Shown: positions 10,988 through 22,836, numbered from the stretch's first letter. The stretch: 64,000 nucleotides of DNA from Adiantum capillus-veneris (GCA_014529385.2 CM043949.1:111786477-111850476); one strand, 5' to 3'. Numbers and translations: made by a program. Notes: generated by a model from the letters alone, not told the origin.

Positions 10988-13422
10988 TGCTGGGGGATAT
11001 GTGTTCGCTACGTGAGACGGGCAGGCGCCTGGCCTCTGGCTGTGGGAGGTGTGAAAGAGAGAGAACAAGAGACACTGATGCAACTAACTCTCGCAATCAC
11101 CGTAATCATCAATTAATTGATTAATGCTCTAAGTACAACTTAATGTTTAGCCAAGGTGGGCTGTTAACAGCACCGTCACCTGGATCATCTGCTAAGTAGG
11201 AGTTTAAGCTCCCGTTTACAAGACTAATTGGGCCATTAACGACATCGGATTTAACGAAATGCTAAATCAATCTCTAGCTGATACGATGATGGTAATTATC
11301 TCTTGTCGCTTTATCTGCTTCAAGTTCCATTAGATTCTGCAAGCTTCAAGTCAGTTCACTGCCTCAATTATTATCGATTATCCTGCAACTTCCTGCTCTT
11401 TATGCTCTGCACTTTAACTTCCTCCCACTCTTCAATTGCTATCCGAAGCTTTAACACTTGCTTAACCAATACATTTGCTTAGCCTGCCTTGTGCTTTCCT
11501 CTTCCCAGCTCATTCAACAGTTCTGAGGTCTCTCCTTCTCAAGCACTTTACGCCCCTCTTCTCTATTTTATGGCCGAGAGCAAGAGAAAGGGTCTCCCTT
11601 GCCTGCTTTGCTAGCCGCGGACAAGAGCTAGAGAAAGAGTGCTTTATGCTTCCTTCTTCTCCCCTTCAAACTCCCGGATCCCCTTCTTTTCTTTCTCACC
11701 TTATCTTACCGAGCTCCTCGCCAAGCCTTGCTCCTCCTTAATGCTTCGTGCCCTTGCTTCCTTTTTGTCGCCATGGCCGATAGAGAGAGTGGCTTTAACC
11801 TTGTGTCAGAGGACGAGAAAGAGCGCGGGAGAGAGCCCTGAACTCCCCTTCGTGCCTTTCTCCTTGCTATGTCGTAGTTCTCCCTTCCTTCTCCTCCTCG
11901 CCTTCTTCGAGCTTCGCTTGCCGAGGACGAGAGTGAGAGAGATCGAGCTTGCTTGCTCCGAGCCCTCTCTGCCTTTCTCTTCTTCGTTTGCTCCCCTTTT
12001 GCCTCCTCTCGAATCTCCTCCTTGGCTTCGCTTGGAGTCCTCCTCTCCAATCTCCTCCTTGGCTTCTCTTGGAGTCCTCCTCTCCAATCTCCCCTTGCTT
12101 CTTGTTCTTCCCCTTCGTAACCTCTTGTCTCCCTTTTTTTCCCTAAAAACCCTCACGTTATTCTTAAAAGCCTTTAGCAACGACGGCGTCGTCGTTGCTA
12201 AGGCATGTGAACAAGAGCAATGACGTGGCAGATGACGGAAGTGAGGTGTGTGAAATGCTCTGCAATTAGTGCCAAAAGGCACCGCCTTGGCCTGCTCTGC
12301 AACTTTCCTTTCATGCCCAAGCTCGGCCTAGTTACAACCAGGCTACTTCATCCCCTGCCCTCGGCGCTACCTATCCACGCCATGCTTTTTCCTCCTTTTT
12401 CTTTGTTCACACCTTATTTTTCCACTTACGTGGGCAGCCACCTCTTGAGGTCATGGGCGGCACCGGTTTTTGTGCGGCCAAGCCCTTTTGTGTTGGCCCT
12501 TGTAAGGGCACCACACTTGATTTACCTTTTGAGCCACGGCCTCGAGCCCCGGTCACGGCAATGCCAAGCACAACATATGGTATACGTTTTGACCAACTCA
12601 CTGTCGCTAAGCACAATGACTCTCAACAGCTCTCAGCTAACAATATCATCGTGAATTTACTTTCCCGTAACAAGGTCCTGAATAGTGCGACATGCCCCCA
12701 AGATGGAAGTATAAGTGATTGCATCTGGTAAAAGACATTTCCTTTGCACTCGATTATTTATTACTTGTATCAGCTTCTCAGTTAATGTCAAAACTATCCA
12801 GCTCAGTAGTACCCGTAACTGACACCGGACTCTGTCTGCCAAGCTGTAGACTTCTCAAACTGCATAGAACGCATACAAACCCTACTGAGGAGGCCAAAAT
12901 TCCCAGATGGCACCCCGATCGAGCCGACCGGACTGGTACGGATCTGGCCCCCGGTGGATCTTTAACGGCCAATAACTGGCAACCGAAACTCCGATCGCTG
13001 ATCTGAAAAGACCGACGCACTCCACAAAGTAAGCACTTCAGGTCTATGCATTCACTTCATTTCTATCCCCTCAATTGCAGTTGCCCAATCCGGTACAGAT
13101 CTGCAATCGACGTAAACTTTAAACTGCCATAACTTCTTCACGGTAGCTCCTATCGACGAGCTGTAAAGACAGGACGGTAGAGCACTTCAAGCACTGTAGT
13201 TTTAGATCATAATATTCCATTTGTGCTCACTTCAAGCATAATCATTTTTGGCATCATTAAGGCATCTATTAGCCCTTTTAAGCCGCATCTGGCATACATT
13301 AATCATTAAACTTGGCCTGTTATCAAGCCCTGAACACTGCTCAGTAAATGTGTAGGCTTCAAAGAAGCTTAGCTTGCATTTCTCTACTCTTTTTCTCATC
13401 ATGGCAGTGGAGTTGCATGACA
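10988..13422 (-). mobile_element. N1 5' LTR (2.4 kb)
   Basis: A 2435-bp repeat from TGCTGGGGGATATG to GCATGACA, co-linear with 5058-7461 but with scattered substitutions and small indels. An extra 35-40 bp copy of a CTCCTTGGCTT-type block lies near 12050-12090. It is followed at once by the gcgg target duplication and by copia1 sequence. Confidence 0.9.
12174..12201. other. LTR hairpin (right N1 LTR)
   Basis: TTAGCAACGACG, a GCGT loop, then CGTCGTTGCTAA: a perfect 12-bp inverted repeat. It is longer than its counterpart at 6187-6214 by two pairs. Confidence 0.75.
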
Positions 13423-16400
13423 GCGGTGAACGGGAGCTGGCACATGAGTAAAGGGAAGTCCCATGCCCTAAGGACATGATCAATCCACAAAGGGGAGTAA
13501 GCCCAAAGCATTGCAAAATCTTTGAGCTTCTCACGAGACAATGCCTTTGTGAAAAGATCTGCAAGGTTGTCTTGTGTTGGCACACAAGCCAGGTTGATCT
13601 CTCCTGCTGAGAGCCTCTCCTTGACATAGTGGTAATGCACCTCAATCTACTTTGTGCGAGCATGAAAAAGTGGGTTCCTTGCAACTGCCAATGCGCTCAG
13701 ACTGTCAGTGTAGATAGTGTTGGCAGTGTCATGTCCAACACCCACATCAGCATTAAGGCGTCTAAGCCATACACACTCAACCGTAGCTGTGAAGACTGCC
13801 CTGTACTCAGCCTCACAACTCGAAGTGGCCACAATAGGTTGCTTCTTGCTCAACCATGAAATACATGAACTGCCAAGCATGAAACAAAAACTACTTGTGG
13901 ACACTCGCGTGTCAAAACAACCAGCCCAATTTGAGTCCAAAAAATCATGTAAATCTAGCGGCAATGATCCCCCCTTGGGATAAAACAAGACAAGATGTAA
14001 AGTTCCACTAAGGTAGCAGAAAATCCTCTTGACAGCCTGCCAATGCTTAGACCCTGGGCTATGCATAAATCTGCTAACCTGTGAGACTGCAAACTGAATA
14101 TCAGGCCTTGTGCTGCATACATAAATGAGGCAGCCAACAGCAGTTTGGTTAAGAGTGACATCAATAGGATCACCAGCATCATGAAGACTCAATTTCAAAC
14201 CTGTTTCCATGGGAGTGGCACTAGGTTTGCAATCCTCAAGTCCAAACTTACATAGCAATGTCTCTATGTAACTTTTCTGACACAAGGCAATACCACCATC
14301 ACACTGCTTAAACTGTATACCCAAGTAATGATGCAACAGCCCCAAATATTTCATCTTGAAATTAGCATTCAAATCATTCTTAAATTCAGTAATATGTCTC
14401 TCTCTGGTCCAGTGATCAGCAAATCATCTACATAAAGAACCTCAATGAGAAGTACATCACCCTCACGCTTTACATACAATGTGCTTTCTGTTGGACTATT
14501 ACAAAAGCCTTGTTTGACCAAATGAGTGTCAGCTTTCTCATACCAAGCACGAGGAGATTGCTTCAACCCATACAAAGCCTTGTTACATTTGCACACTTTG
14601 TCCTCTTGTCCTTTCTGGACAAAACCGTGAGGCTGGGTTACACAAACTTCCTCAAATATGTCACCATTTAAGAAAGCAGTAACAATGTTTGATTGATGTA
14701 CATCCCACCCAAAATGAGCTACCCATGCACATAGAAAATGCACAGTAGTCATACAACAAGTGGGAGAAAAAGTCTCTTCATAATATATGCCTTTTTGTTG
14801 TGCATAACCCTTTGTAACAAGTCGAGCCTTATGGCGATCGAGATCTCACCATCCGGCTTATGTTTCAACTTGTAAACCCAGTTTGTACCAATGGCCTTTT
14901 TGCCAGGAGGAAAATCACATAAATTCCATGTGTTATTTTCTATAAGTGCATCATATTCTGATTGCATGGTAGCCATCCAATTTTTTGAATTTTGAGCTTC
15001 ATCAAAAGACAAAGGCTCCTCAACATCATGTAAGCTAGACACAGCCAAACCATAACAATCTAATTCATAAGATGCATGGTGAGAGCTTGAACGAGTATGA
15101 CTAGACAAAGGTGCATCCAAATTACTATCACGTAGTGTATGCACCAGCCATTTTGGCCTACCTCTAGCCTGGTCATTTTCAACCCTTTCCTCATCAAGTA
15201 CATCATGTACATCTACATCAGTAATAGGCTGATCTATAACATTTTTAGAAACCCCCATAGACTGTACATTTGACTCATTGGAATTTACATTTGTATTTCC
15301 ACCATTGAAAAGAGGCAACAAAGTGTCATAAATGTCCTGTGAGCTTACATTACTGTCTCGAGTACACGACAGCAAGGGCTGAACAGAATCTTCCACAAAC
15401 ACAACATCCCGTGAAACCAAAATACACTTTGTTTGTGGATGATACAACCTGTAACCTTTGCTTTCAACAATATAACCAACAAAAATACATTTTACAACCT
15501 TATCATCCAATTTTTTGCACTGCACTTATGGCACTAAACCATAAGCCAAATAGCCAAAAACACGCATGTGCTGAATAGATGGCTTTCTATCATGCCATGC
15601 TTCATATGGAGTCATAGACTGCAACGCTTTTGTAGGACACCTATTGAGTACATAAGTGGCACACATGACAGCCTCGAGCCAAAACGAATGTGGTAAAGCT
15701 TTTGACTCTTGACCATACATCTTGCCATTTCCATAAGAGACGTGTTTTTTCTCTCAACAACACCATTTTGTTGAGGCCTATACGGCACTTTACATTGGTG
15801 TCTTCTCCCACGACTAGCCAGAAATGCATTAAATTCATGAGACATATACTCCCCCTTTCGATCGGAACAGAGGGTGCCCATAGCACATTTAGAGACATTT
15901 TCAGCCATAGCCAAAAATTGTTTGAAGCACATAAAAACTTTGGACTTTTCTTTAAGCAGAAATACCCATGCATGTCTGAGTAATCATCAATGAAAGTCAC
16001 AAAGTACAGGTAATTTCCCAAGGATGGAGTTTGCATGGGCCCACAAAAGTCATTATGCACAAGCTGCAACCTGCATGTGGCCCTAACTAAACCGTCCTTT
16101 GAAAACTTAGAACACTACATTTTACCCAAAATACAGCCTTCACAGTCATGTTTGATAGGTGCTTGAAGAGGCGGCAAAGAAGCAACCATATCAGATTTCT
16201 ACAAACGCAGCAAACTGGCAAAATTTAGATGACCAAAACGTGCATGCCAAAGTTTTGCATATGAAATAGCCCTTGAATCTGCGACTGCATTTGCAAAATT
16301 TTGTCCACAATTGTCATACAAAGTGAGCTTATACAGCCCATGGCACAAAAGCCCAGATGCAACAATTTCATCACCAAAATTGAGATCATGAACTGTACAT

Positions 16401-16555
16401 TTGTCATCCACAAATTTGACTACAAGTCCAAGATTAGCAAGTGCAAATACAAACAAAAGATTCTTCTTGATCCCAGGTACATAAAGTGCATCAACAAGTG
16501 TGAAAGAACTGTCATTTGCAGCAGTAAGCACAATCTTTCCAACTCCCTAAACCGG
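13423..16555 (-). pseudogene. copia1 pol: integrase, RT and RNase H
   Basis: Reading from 16531 downward: VDALYVPGIKKNLL (protease to integrase linker) and LWHARFGHLNFASLLRL (GAG-pre-integrase). The integrase follows with FIDDYSDMHGYF, SDRKGEYMSHEF and YRPQQNGVVERKN. RT follows with AIGTNWVYKLKHKPDG, VHQSNIVTAFLNGDI, ALYGLKQSPRAWY and VLYVDDLLITG; RNase H with STSSFCFMLGSSCISW, VATSSCEAEYRAVF and NLADLFTKALSREKL. The YVDD catalytic motif is retained. Several frameshifts and stops divide the frame into segments (16531, 16069, 15720, 15525, 14752, 14372). The far left end gives the RNase H tail and reaches the N1 insertion at the gcggt site. Confidence 0.9.
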
Positions 16556-16905
16556 ATAAGAGAAAAATATAAAAAATACATAGAATATATATATATATTG
16601 GAGTTTACCCTAGATATAGGATCTAGCTAAGGTGTGAGATGATAATGAGATAGTAGGAATAAAGAATCAATTCTTTTTGCCCCAAGTTAAAGAGGCGGAG
16701 CTATTGACGCTTTTTCCATAGTATTTTCTGATGGGTAAAGTAAGAATAGGTTACCCTTGAGATAAATAATAGGATGAGATAGAAAGCATATTATTATAGT
16801 TAAATATGCATATGTACATTATAGAAAATATAACTATGTATCTAAAAAGTTACAAGATAACTCTTGTAGCATGCGTTCCCACTATGTACGTGTCACAGCA
16901 CGACA
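16556..16905 (-). mobile_element. N2 3' LTR remnant
   Basis: Near-identical to 21016-21361: from AAAAATACATAGAATATATA to CAGCACGACA. Only small differences are visible. It is truncated at 16556. Confidence 0.92.
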
Positions 16906-16921
16906 TCCACCCCCTCTAAAC
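16906..16921 (-). promoter_or_regulatory. N2 polypurine tract
   Basis: The minus strand reads GTTTAGAGGGGGTGGA directly before LTR start TGTCGTGC. The preceding bases, GGAGGATGTGCAA, recur before the polypurine tract of the gypsy element at 36.5 kb. Confidence 0.85.
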
Positions 16922-17455
16922 TTGCACATCCTCCGGCATGTGCCAACCTCATGGTAACTTGTGAAAGCAATTGTATCCCCTGTCATCCCATGACCTCCTC
17001 CAGGATCATATGGGTAACTCAAAAACTTGTATTGTACTAAGCATTTGAGATTCTTCGCATCTTTTAATTCCTCTCGGATCAGAAGGTTATATACATCTGT
17101 CTCCAAAACATCTGTAACAAATCTCCATTATGCGCAAAATCTTCATGACGTAGAGACATAAGTTCCTCATCCTCCTCTTCAAAAAACACTTCCAGGCTTG
17201 CTGTAATATACTTGAAAGATATTTGAAACTACACTTCAACCTTCTCACCAACCTCTAAATCCATATGTACCTCTTTCGCATAGAAGTCTGAATCTACATC
17301 TTCATTCTCAAAACAATCCTCTAGATAGCCTTTCTCAACATCGAGAGAAACCTCAGAAATATGCATGGTAAACCTCTCATCAATTCTCTCGCCTTTTACC
17401 AAATACCTCTCCAACTTTACATCATAAAACTTTGCATACCTCTCAAATATGGTGT
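16922..17455 (-). pseudogene. N2 acidic-tail C-terminal region (frameshifted)
   Basis: Two short minus-strand frames (17414-17229 and 17106-16882) continue the acidic protein after frameshifts. The first is rich in Glu and Asp (VSLDVEKGYLEDCFENEDVD). The second ends in SYPYDPGGGHG, placing the same motif as in N1 about 80 bases before the polypurine tract. Confidence 0.6.
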
Positions 17456-19243
17456 CTAATTCCCTTCCAAATCATCTTGGTAGGTATGCTCCCGGTCACT
17501 TGTAATGGACTGCTCAAAAACCTCCTTGGAGTTAATCTCTGACACAATTTCTTCACCCCTTCTTCCTTTTTGACCCATCGCTAAATTATCTTCAACTGAA
17601 TCATGTCTCCACTCATCTAGGGAGAACCCTTCTTCATTACATGACTTTGGTGTCAGCATAGAGCTAGCATCCTCTTCTTGCTTCAAGGCATCACCATGTA
17701 TACCCTTCCTATCCATAGCAGATAGATGCTCACAAACATGCTTGCAATTTATACCCAGTGACACAAGACCTAAATCCCTTTTATGCCTCAGATATTGTTT
17801 GCATTCCTGCAGGCAACCGAAATTCTTAGAACCCTGTATAGTAGGCACTTTATGGCAAGCATCTTTATTTGCATCTTCACACAGATAAGAAATATCACCC
17901 CAATCACAGACCATATCCGAAGAGGTTTCTTGCTCTTCTACTCTATCCTCTAATGTCACTTCAACCTGTATAGCATAACCAAACACTTCTCTATCTTTGA
18001 TTTGTGAATCTTGAAGATTCATAGCTTCATCCGCAGAACCCCAATCCTCATGCAGAGAATCTGCATCTATCATTCCTTCCTCTACCATGGAATTGTGAAA
18101 TCTTGCTGCATCTAGCTCTAAATAAGGCACAATTTCATGAGTCATCTGCATCACATCTGCTACCCCATATATACAAGACATACATATTACTCAGTCAATG
18201 CACTCCTCTTCTTCCACCTCGTCTAGCTGAGGTACTTCACAATCCGCAATGCTACTAGCAGAGCTATACTCACAAAGGAAGAGATTTTCAGTCACCCCCT
18301 CTAAATTAGCACTTTCGTAGCTAGGCATATCCATTTGGGTAGTACCACATGCATCAAACTCGCATAGGAAAGCATTGATAATGGCTTCTTCATCCTGGTA
18401 TATGTCTTCAGTATAGGCATCCAGCTCTTCTAAACTTGGTAAAAGTTCCTGGATCTACTCAAAAGTAGATTGTAGCACATCACTAATATAGCCGTCTTCC
18501 ACCTGTTTTCCCTTTACATCCTCTGTCAAAACCATAGCATCCTCATCCTTGTATATACACTCATGTGCATCTTCAAACGAATCAAAAGGAGCGTCCAAAT
18601 CATCTATCATAGCCGACGAGTTTGCATCATCCTCTAAGTCGCTTTGAGTCGTTTCAGGCGCTGGGATAGCATCATGAGAGTCATTATCTTGAGATACAAA
18701 GGTTACAAGACCCAAACGTGCATAAATAGCTTCCAGTATGTATGCTTCATCTGCATACAATAAATTGGGATCTTGCAAAAGATATGCATCTATTACTGCT
18801 TCTAAATTAGCCTGTATGGATGTGTTGACACTTGCATGGCTTACAGGAGACACCAACTCTAGTTGGTCACATCCACTTCCACTCTGCTCCATCTCTTGGT
18901 CTTGATGTTCCAAGCATACCTGTGTTATAGCTGTAGAAAACTCACCCCAATTGCTTGCATATACACTTGCATAGTCTTGAACTTGGTGCTTGAAATCATC
19001 ACTCACAAGTTCAACAAATGCTCCAATCATTCAAGATTTTGGAATTGCTTGAAGCCTCATCTCTGTCACATAGCACTCAAGATATCCTTCTGGATCATAG
19101 CCTTCGAATATATTAAGCTCATTATATGTGGATTGCCTAGCGCTTTCAATCGCTTTTTGAATCCGGTCTTCTTCTTCAAGCCATTTGCATCTGTTTGCAA
19201 GCTCTTTCATTTCAGCATATAGCTGCTCCACTTTGCTAGCCAT
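17456..19243 (-). pseudogene. N2 Gag-like protein with long acidic tail
   Basis: A single minus-strand frame of about 595 codons from an ATG at 19243, 27 bases after the primer-binding site. It is broken only by stops at about 19031, 18455 and near 18190. The N-terminal domain carries IFEGYDPEGYLECYVTEM. The TGA at 19031 stands where N1 has Trp (PEDWMIAAF versus PKS-stop-MIGAF), so it looks like a TGG to TGA change. The tail conserves LEAVIDAYLLQDPNLLYADE and IYARLGL, then runs Asp/Glu-rich (SQSDLEDD-type segments). No zinc knuckle, protease, RT or integrase signature is seen. Conservation between the diverged N1 and N2 argues that the tail was functional in their ancestor. Confidence 0.75.
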
Positions 19244-19269
19244 CTTTACATACTCTCACCCTGGCTTGT

Positions 19270-19286
19270 TCGCATCGGGTTCACCA
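19270..19286 (-). promoter_or_regulatory. N2 primer-binding site
   Basis: The minus strand reads TGGTGAACCCGATGCG, seven bases past the LTR end CTCAACA. It is almost the same as the N1 site, supporting common ancestry of replication signals. The tRNA is not identified. Confidence 0.7.
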
Positions 19287-20131
19287 AAAATATGTTGAGA
19301 AATTTGCGGTCTTGCCAGGAAAGCACCGGGCTTATGGCTGTGAGAGTTTGTGAGAGAACTCCAAAAAACTATATCAAGGGGTTAAACCATAGATGCCATG
19401 AAAACTAGGGTTTGGAAAGAAGTGCAATCAAAGAATCCCCACCCATTCTCTCTTTCACTCACACGCACAAAGAAAGAACACAAAAGAGAATGTCAAAATA
19501 ACACAAAGATGAAAACATCAAGGCTATGATCATATCGTATCATGGGTAGTATGAAAGGGTTAATAGATGAGTTAATGGCATTCAATCTTGGCTGACCAAA
19601 TAGGCTACGAATTGTTCTTTGGAAGTGTAGTTTTGTTCTTACCATAATATATATATTTTGTCTAGTGATTGGGATTAATTGTGTGTACAAAACCTCTTGG
19701 TTCATAGCAAGATAACTACGCTTACGTCAAAAGAAATTTTATAGTCTATGAGAGGTAGTATAATGGGATCCGGTGATAGAAGTATTTCATTGAGCCTTTC
19801 TGGGCCAAAGAGAAACACTATACGTTGTTGAAAGTGTATTTTACGGCTAATCCATACGTTAATTCTAATAGATTGTACGGAGTGAAAGCGATAGAAATTA
19901 TCATCATGTGGATTATTCATATAGGATAACTCTAGTATGTGTAAAATGTAGATATGAGAGAAGAGAAGGGAAGAGAAGAGAAGAGAGTTTCCCTCCCAAG
20001 CCCTATTCTTGCCCATAGGCAATAAGGATACTGTGGGGAGAGATGTACCTGTAGCAAGGAGAACCTAAAATTTGTAGAGAGGATGAATTACTAAGAGTGA
20101 GAGAGATAGATTTGGTTAAGGAGATGAGATT

Positions 20132-20132
<1 letters not shown>

Positions 20133-20188
<56 letters not shown>
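20133..20188. repeat. (TA)n microsatellite
   Basis: About 56 bases of uninterrupted TA dinucleotide inside the N2 LTR. Confidence 0.95.
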
Positions 20189-20191
<3 letters not shown>

Positions 20192-20523
20192 GATTAGAGA
20201 TGAAAAAGAAAACAACAAGAAATCAAGAAAACATCAATGTAGAACACATCTTACTTGACAAACCCTTCGACACCATTATTGATGGAGAGAGAAGAAGAGG
20301 GCAGAATTCAACGTTGATTGATACTCCAAGTCCAAGACCTTCTTTGATTAGATTTGATCTTCCAAGGATAGCATACAAGAATGGCTAGTCTTCCTCTAGG
20401 AGAAAGTGTAGCCTTGGGCTTATGTTAATGGCTAAGTACAATTAGGCATTACTACTCACTCCCTCAAGAATTCCTCTCATCAATGGCTTGAATGCTTGAG
20501 TTCGGCTTTTTCAAGGAAGAAAA

Positions 20524-20537
20524 GGTCCCCTTTATAG
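20524..20537 (-). promoter_or_regulatory. N2 LTR TATA box
   Basis: The minus strand reads CTATAAAGGGGACC. A very similar box (CTATAAAAGGACCCC) lies in the 4.1-kb insert at 25429-25443. It is predicted to drive element transcription leftward. Confidence 0.6.
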
Positions 20538-21361
20538 GTGAAGGGAACCCCCAAGGTTTTACACAAGAAGAGAGGAGCCAGTGTGAACAGAAATTGGAAA
20601 AGTTGAAAATGAGTTGTCCCTGCATGATGTGGGCAGACTGGGGTCCAGTATTTTGATCATATCTCCTCAACCGTGGCTCTAAATAAAAAAGTAAAAATAT
20701 GGGCAGAAACTTAGCTCATTGCCTATGACTTCCTTTTTATATGCATTTTCCAATTCGGATTGGAACCTTGTGTAAAAAAATCATCAAAATAGGGTCCATT
20801 TCTGGCAGCAAAAGTCTTCCTGTGGTCCCCTTAGCCTAAACTTTCATTTGATTCCAAAGGACACCTCATGCCATATGAAAGCATGACTTTGCTCCTTGAC
20901 AAAGTTTTCTAATCATGCTTGCAATAATGCATTAAAATAAGTGTATCTTTGAAATCATGCCACCTAGTGTCCCACTAGGATTTGATTCCCTCCTAGTAGC
21001 TATTTAAAAAGAAATATAAGAAAAATATGAAAAATACATAGAATATATATATATTGGAGTTTACCCTAGATATAGGATCTAGCTAAGATGTGAGATGATA
21101 ATGAGATAGTAGGAATAAAGAATCAATGCTTTTTGTCCCAAGTTAAAGAGGCGGAGCTATTGACACTTTTTCCATAATATTTTTTGATGGGTAAAGTAAG
21201 AATAGGTTACCCTTGAGATAAATAATAGGATGAGATAGAAAGCATATTATTATAGTTAAATATGCATATGTACATTATAGAAAATATAACTATGTATCTA
21301 AAAAGTTACAACATAACTCTTGTAGCATGCGTTCCCACTATGTACGTGTCACAGCACGACA

Positions 21362-21780
21362 ACGTCTTGATCAAGTGATCATTAGCTCTACAATAATGGC
21401 AACGCATCTTCTTTTTGCTCTTATCACCAGAATTTCCAGACGAAGTGCTTCCAACAAAAGCATTGGGAACATAAGTTTTGCCACTCGCAGCAGAACCATA
21501 AGAAGTGGCTGCAATTTAGTTTACCACCCTTTCTTTGAGAAGCAATTAAAGCCTGTTCAACTGTACGCTATCTAGTCCTGTGTTTTTCGAAAGTGACTCT
21601 TGCAACAGCAATGTGCATAATGCATCAAACTTGACAACTTCAGGATTTCCTTGGGCCATAAGTCTCCAAGTACTAGCAAAAGTTTGGTAAGATTCTGGTA
21701 AGTCATCAAGAACAGTCTACACAAGGGAACTGTCAGAGATGACTTCACCTGCAGAAAGAAGTTGCTCATTCATATCCTTG
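21362..21780 (-). pseudogene. copia1 gag C-terminal part with zinc knuckle
   Basis: The minus strand continues Gag after the 4.1-kb insert: NEQLLSAGEVISDSS, VLDDLPESYQTFASTW, and further on a CCHC-type start MRCHYCRANDHL. Stops are present. The protease that should follow is absent, cut off at the N2 boundary. Confidence 0.8.
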
Positions 21781-22836
21781 TGTAAGGTCCCCAACCCCGC
21801 CGACACCAAAATCGGGATGGTACCAATGACAGGTCTCTAGGCCTACTAAAGTCAGAGTCCTTAAATAAAGAAAATTCCAGGGAATTCACCCTTACCATTG
21901 GCAATGGTTTAGGTTTATAGCCCTAGAAGAGACCTAGTGCTGTCTTGCAGTGGAAACGGGACCCTAGAAAAAAAAATTCCGGCCCTATAGCTTCATCCTT
22001 TAGATTAAGGTTTCCTTAGCCAACGCTTTTTTCCCCCTAGCATATGTGAGGGCACAGCCATTGGTGAATTCCTCGTCCAAGTGAAGAAGTTTCTAAACGT
22101 TTTATTGCGCGGGAATGGATAATTACCTGACTAATCAGGTCCACCCGTCCATGATTGACAACCTTAGTCAATCCCCACTTGTCACCCCGCACTCACACAA
22201 GATTCAATTCTGTTATTATCACATTGTTTTAAACATTTAAAATAATGGTTTATTTTAACGTTCCGTCATAGTAACTCCTTCAATTAGTCATTAAAGACAG
22301 CGTTGAAAGCATTCTTTTAGAAAACAGACATCTTTAAACTTAAGACAGGGTACTGTCCATCAAAATATTGTCCATAATAACCATGACCAGTACTCTTCTT
22401 GTCTCAAGACCACCTAAGGGTGAAAAAAAGGGCACCCATTCCTTATTCAAATTTGGAGTGGATAAACCCCCACCTAAGGTTCCAGGTGCCCATACACCAA
22501 ACCAGTTGCCCATACAACCGGGCGGCTCGCTTAGGATAAAAACGGTATCCTAACTTATGTAGAAACATCAAAACATGACACGGAGTAGAAACTCACCGTT
22601 CATGGGGGGTAACCGACTTAACCGTGGCTAGAAAGCCAATCATTATCATCAATTTATACTAAGGAGTCGGAGGTGTCTTGAGACAAGCTGTCTTAAGGAT
22701 GATCAATCATATTTTTCCTATTTCAACCAGTTTTAACCCAAACAATTCTTTCCTACATTATAAACAAATGCACGTTGGAAGTTATCTTCCGTTTCAGCCA
22801 GTTTATCCTTCCTAACTTTACGTATGCAATGCTAAC

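Larger units (their letters stand above)
5058..13422 (-). mobile_element. N1: composite non-autonomous gypsy-like LTR element
   Basis: Order on the plus strand: LTR (5058-7461), internal (7462-9960), truncated LTR (9961-10165), partial internal (10166-10987), LTR (10988-13422). The unit is flanked by gcgg, 5054-5057 and 13423-13426 (gcggt if the terminal base is counted), inside copia1. The homologous copia fragment at 2240-2250 shows the empty site. The internal part codes on the minus strand for a Gag-like protein with an acidic tail. It has no protease, RT, RNase H or integrase. The polypurine tract lies at 7462-7475 and primer-binding sites at about 9940-9956 and 10967-10983. Confidence 0.88.
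16556..21361 (-). mobile_element. N2: non-autonomous gypsy-like element nested in copia1
   Basis: The complete 5' LTR is 19293-21361 and the internal region is 16906-19292. Only a 350-bp piece of the 3' LTR remains (16556-16905, matching 21016-21361). The missing part of that LTR, together with the copia1 protease-coding part, was lost in one deletion at 16555/16556, so no target duplication survives. The primer-binding site, polypurine tract and coding content match N1, but the LTR sequence is mostly different, so N2 is a separate subfamily. Confidence 0.85.
19293..21361 (-). mobile_element. N2 5' LTR (2.07 kb)
   Basis: On the minus strand it begins TGTCGTGCTGTGACACG and ends TTTCTCAACA. 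A TATA box CTATAAAGGGGACC lies at about 20524-20537 on the minus strand, leaving a U3 of roughly 825 bp, which is a sensible promoter position. It contains a long TA microsatellite (20133-20188). No protein is encoded. Confidence 0.87.
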
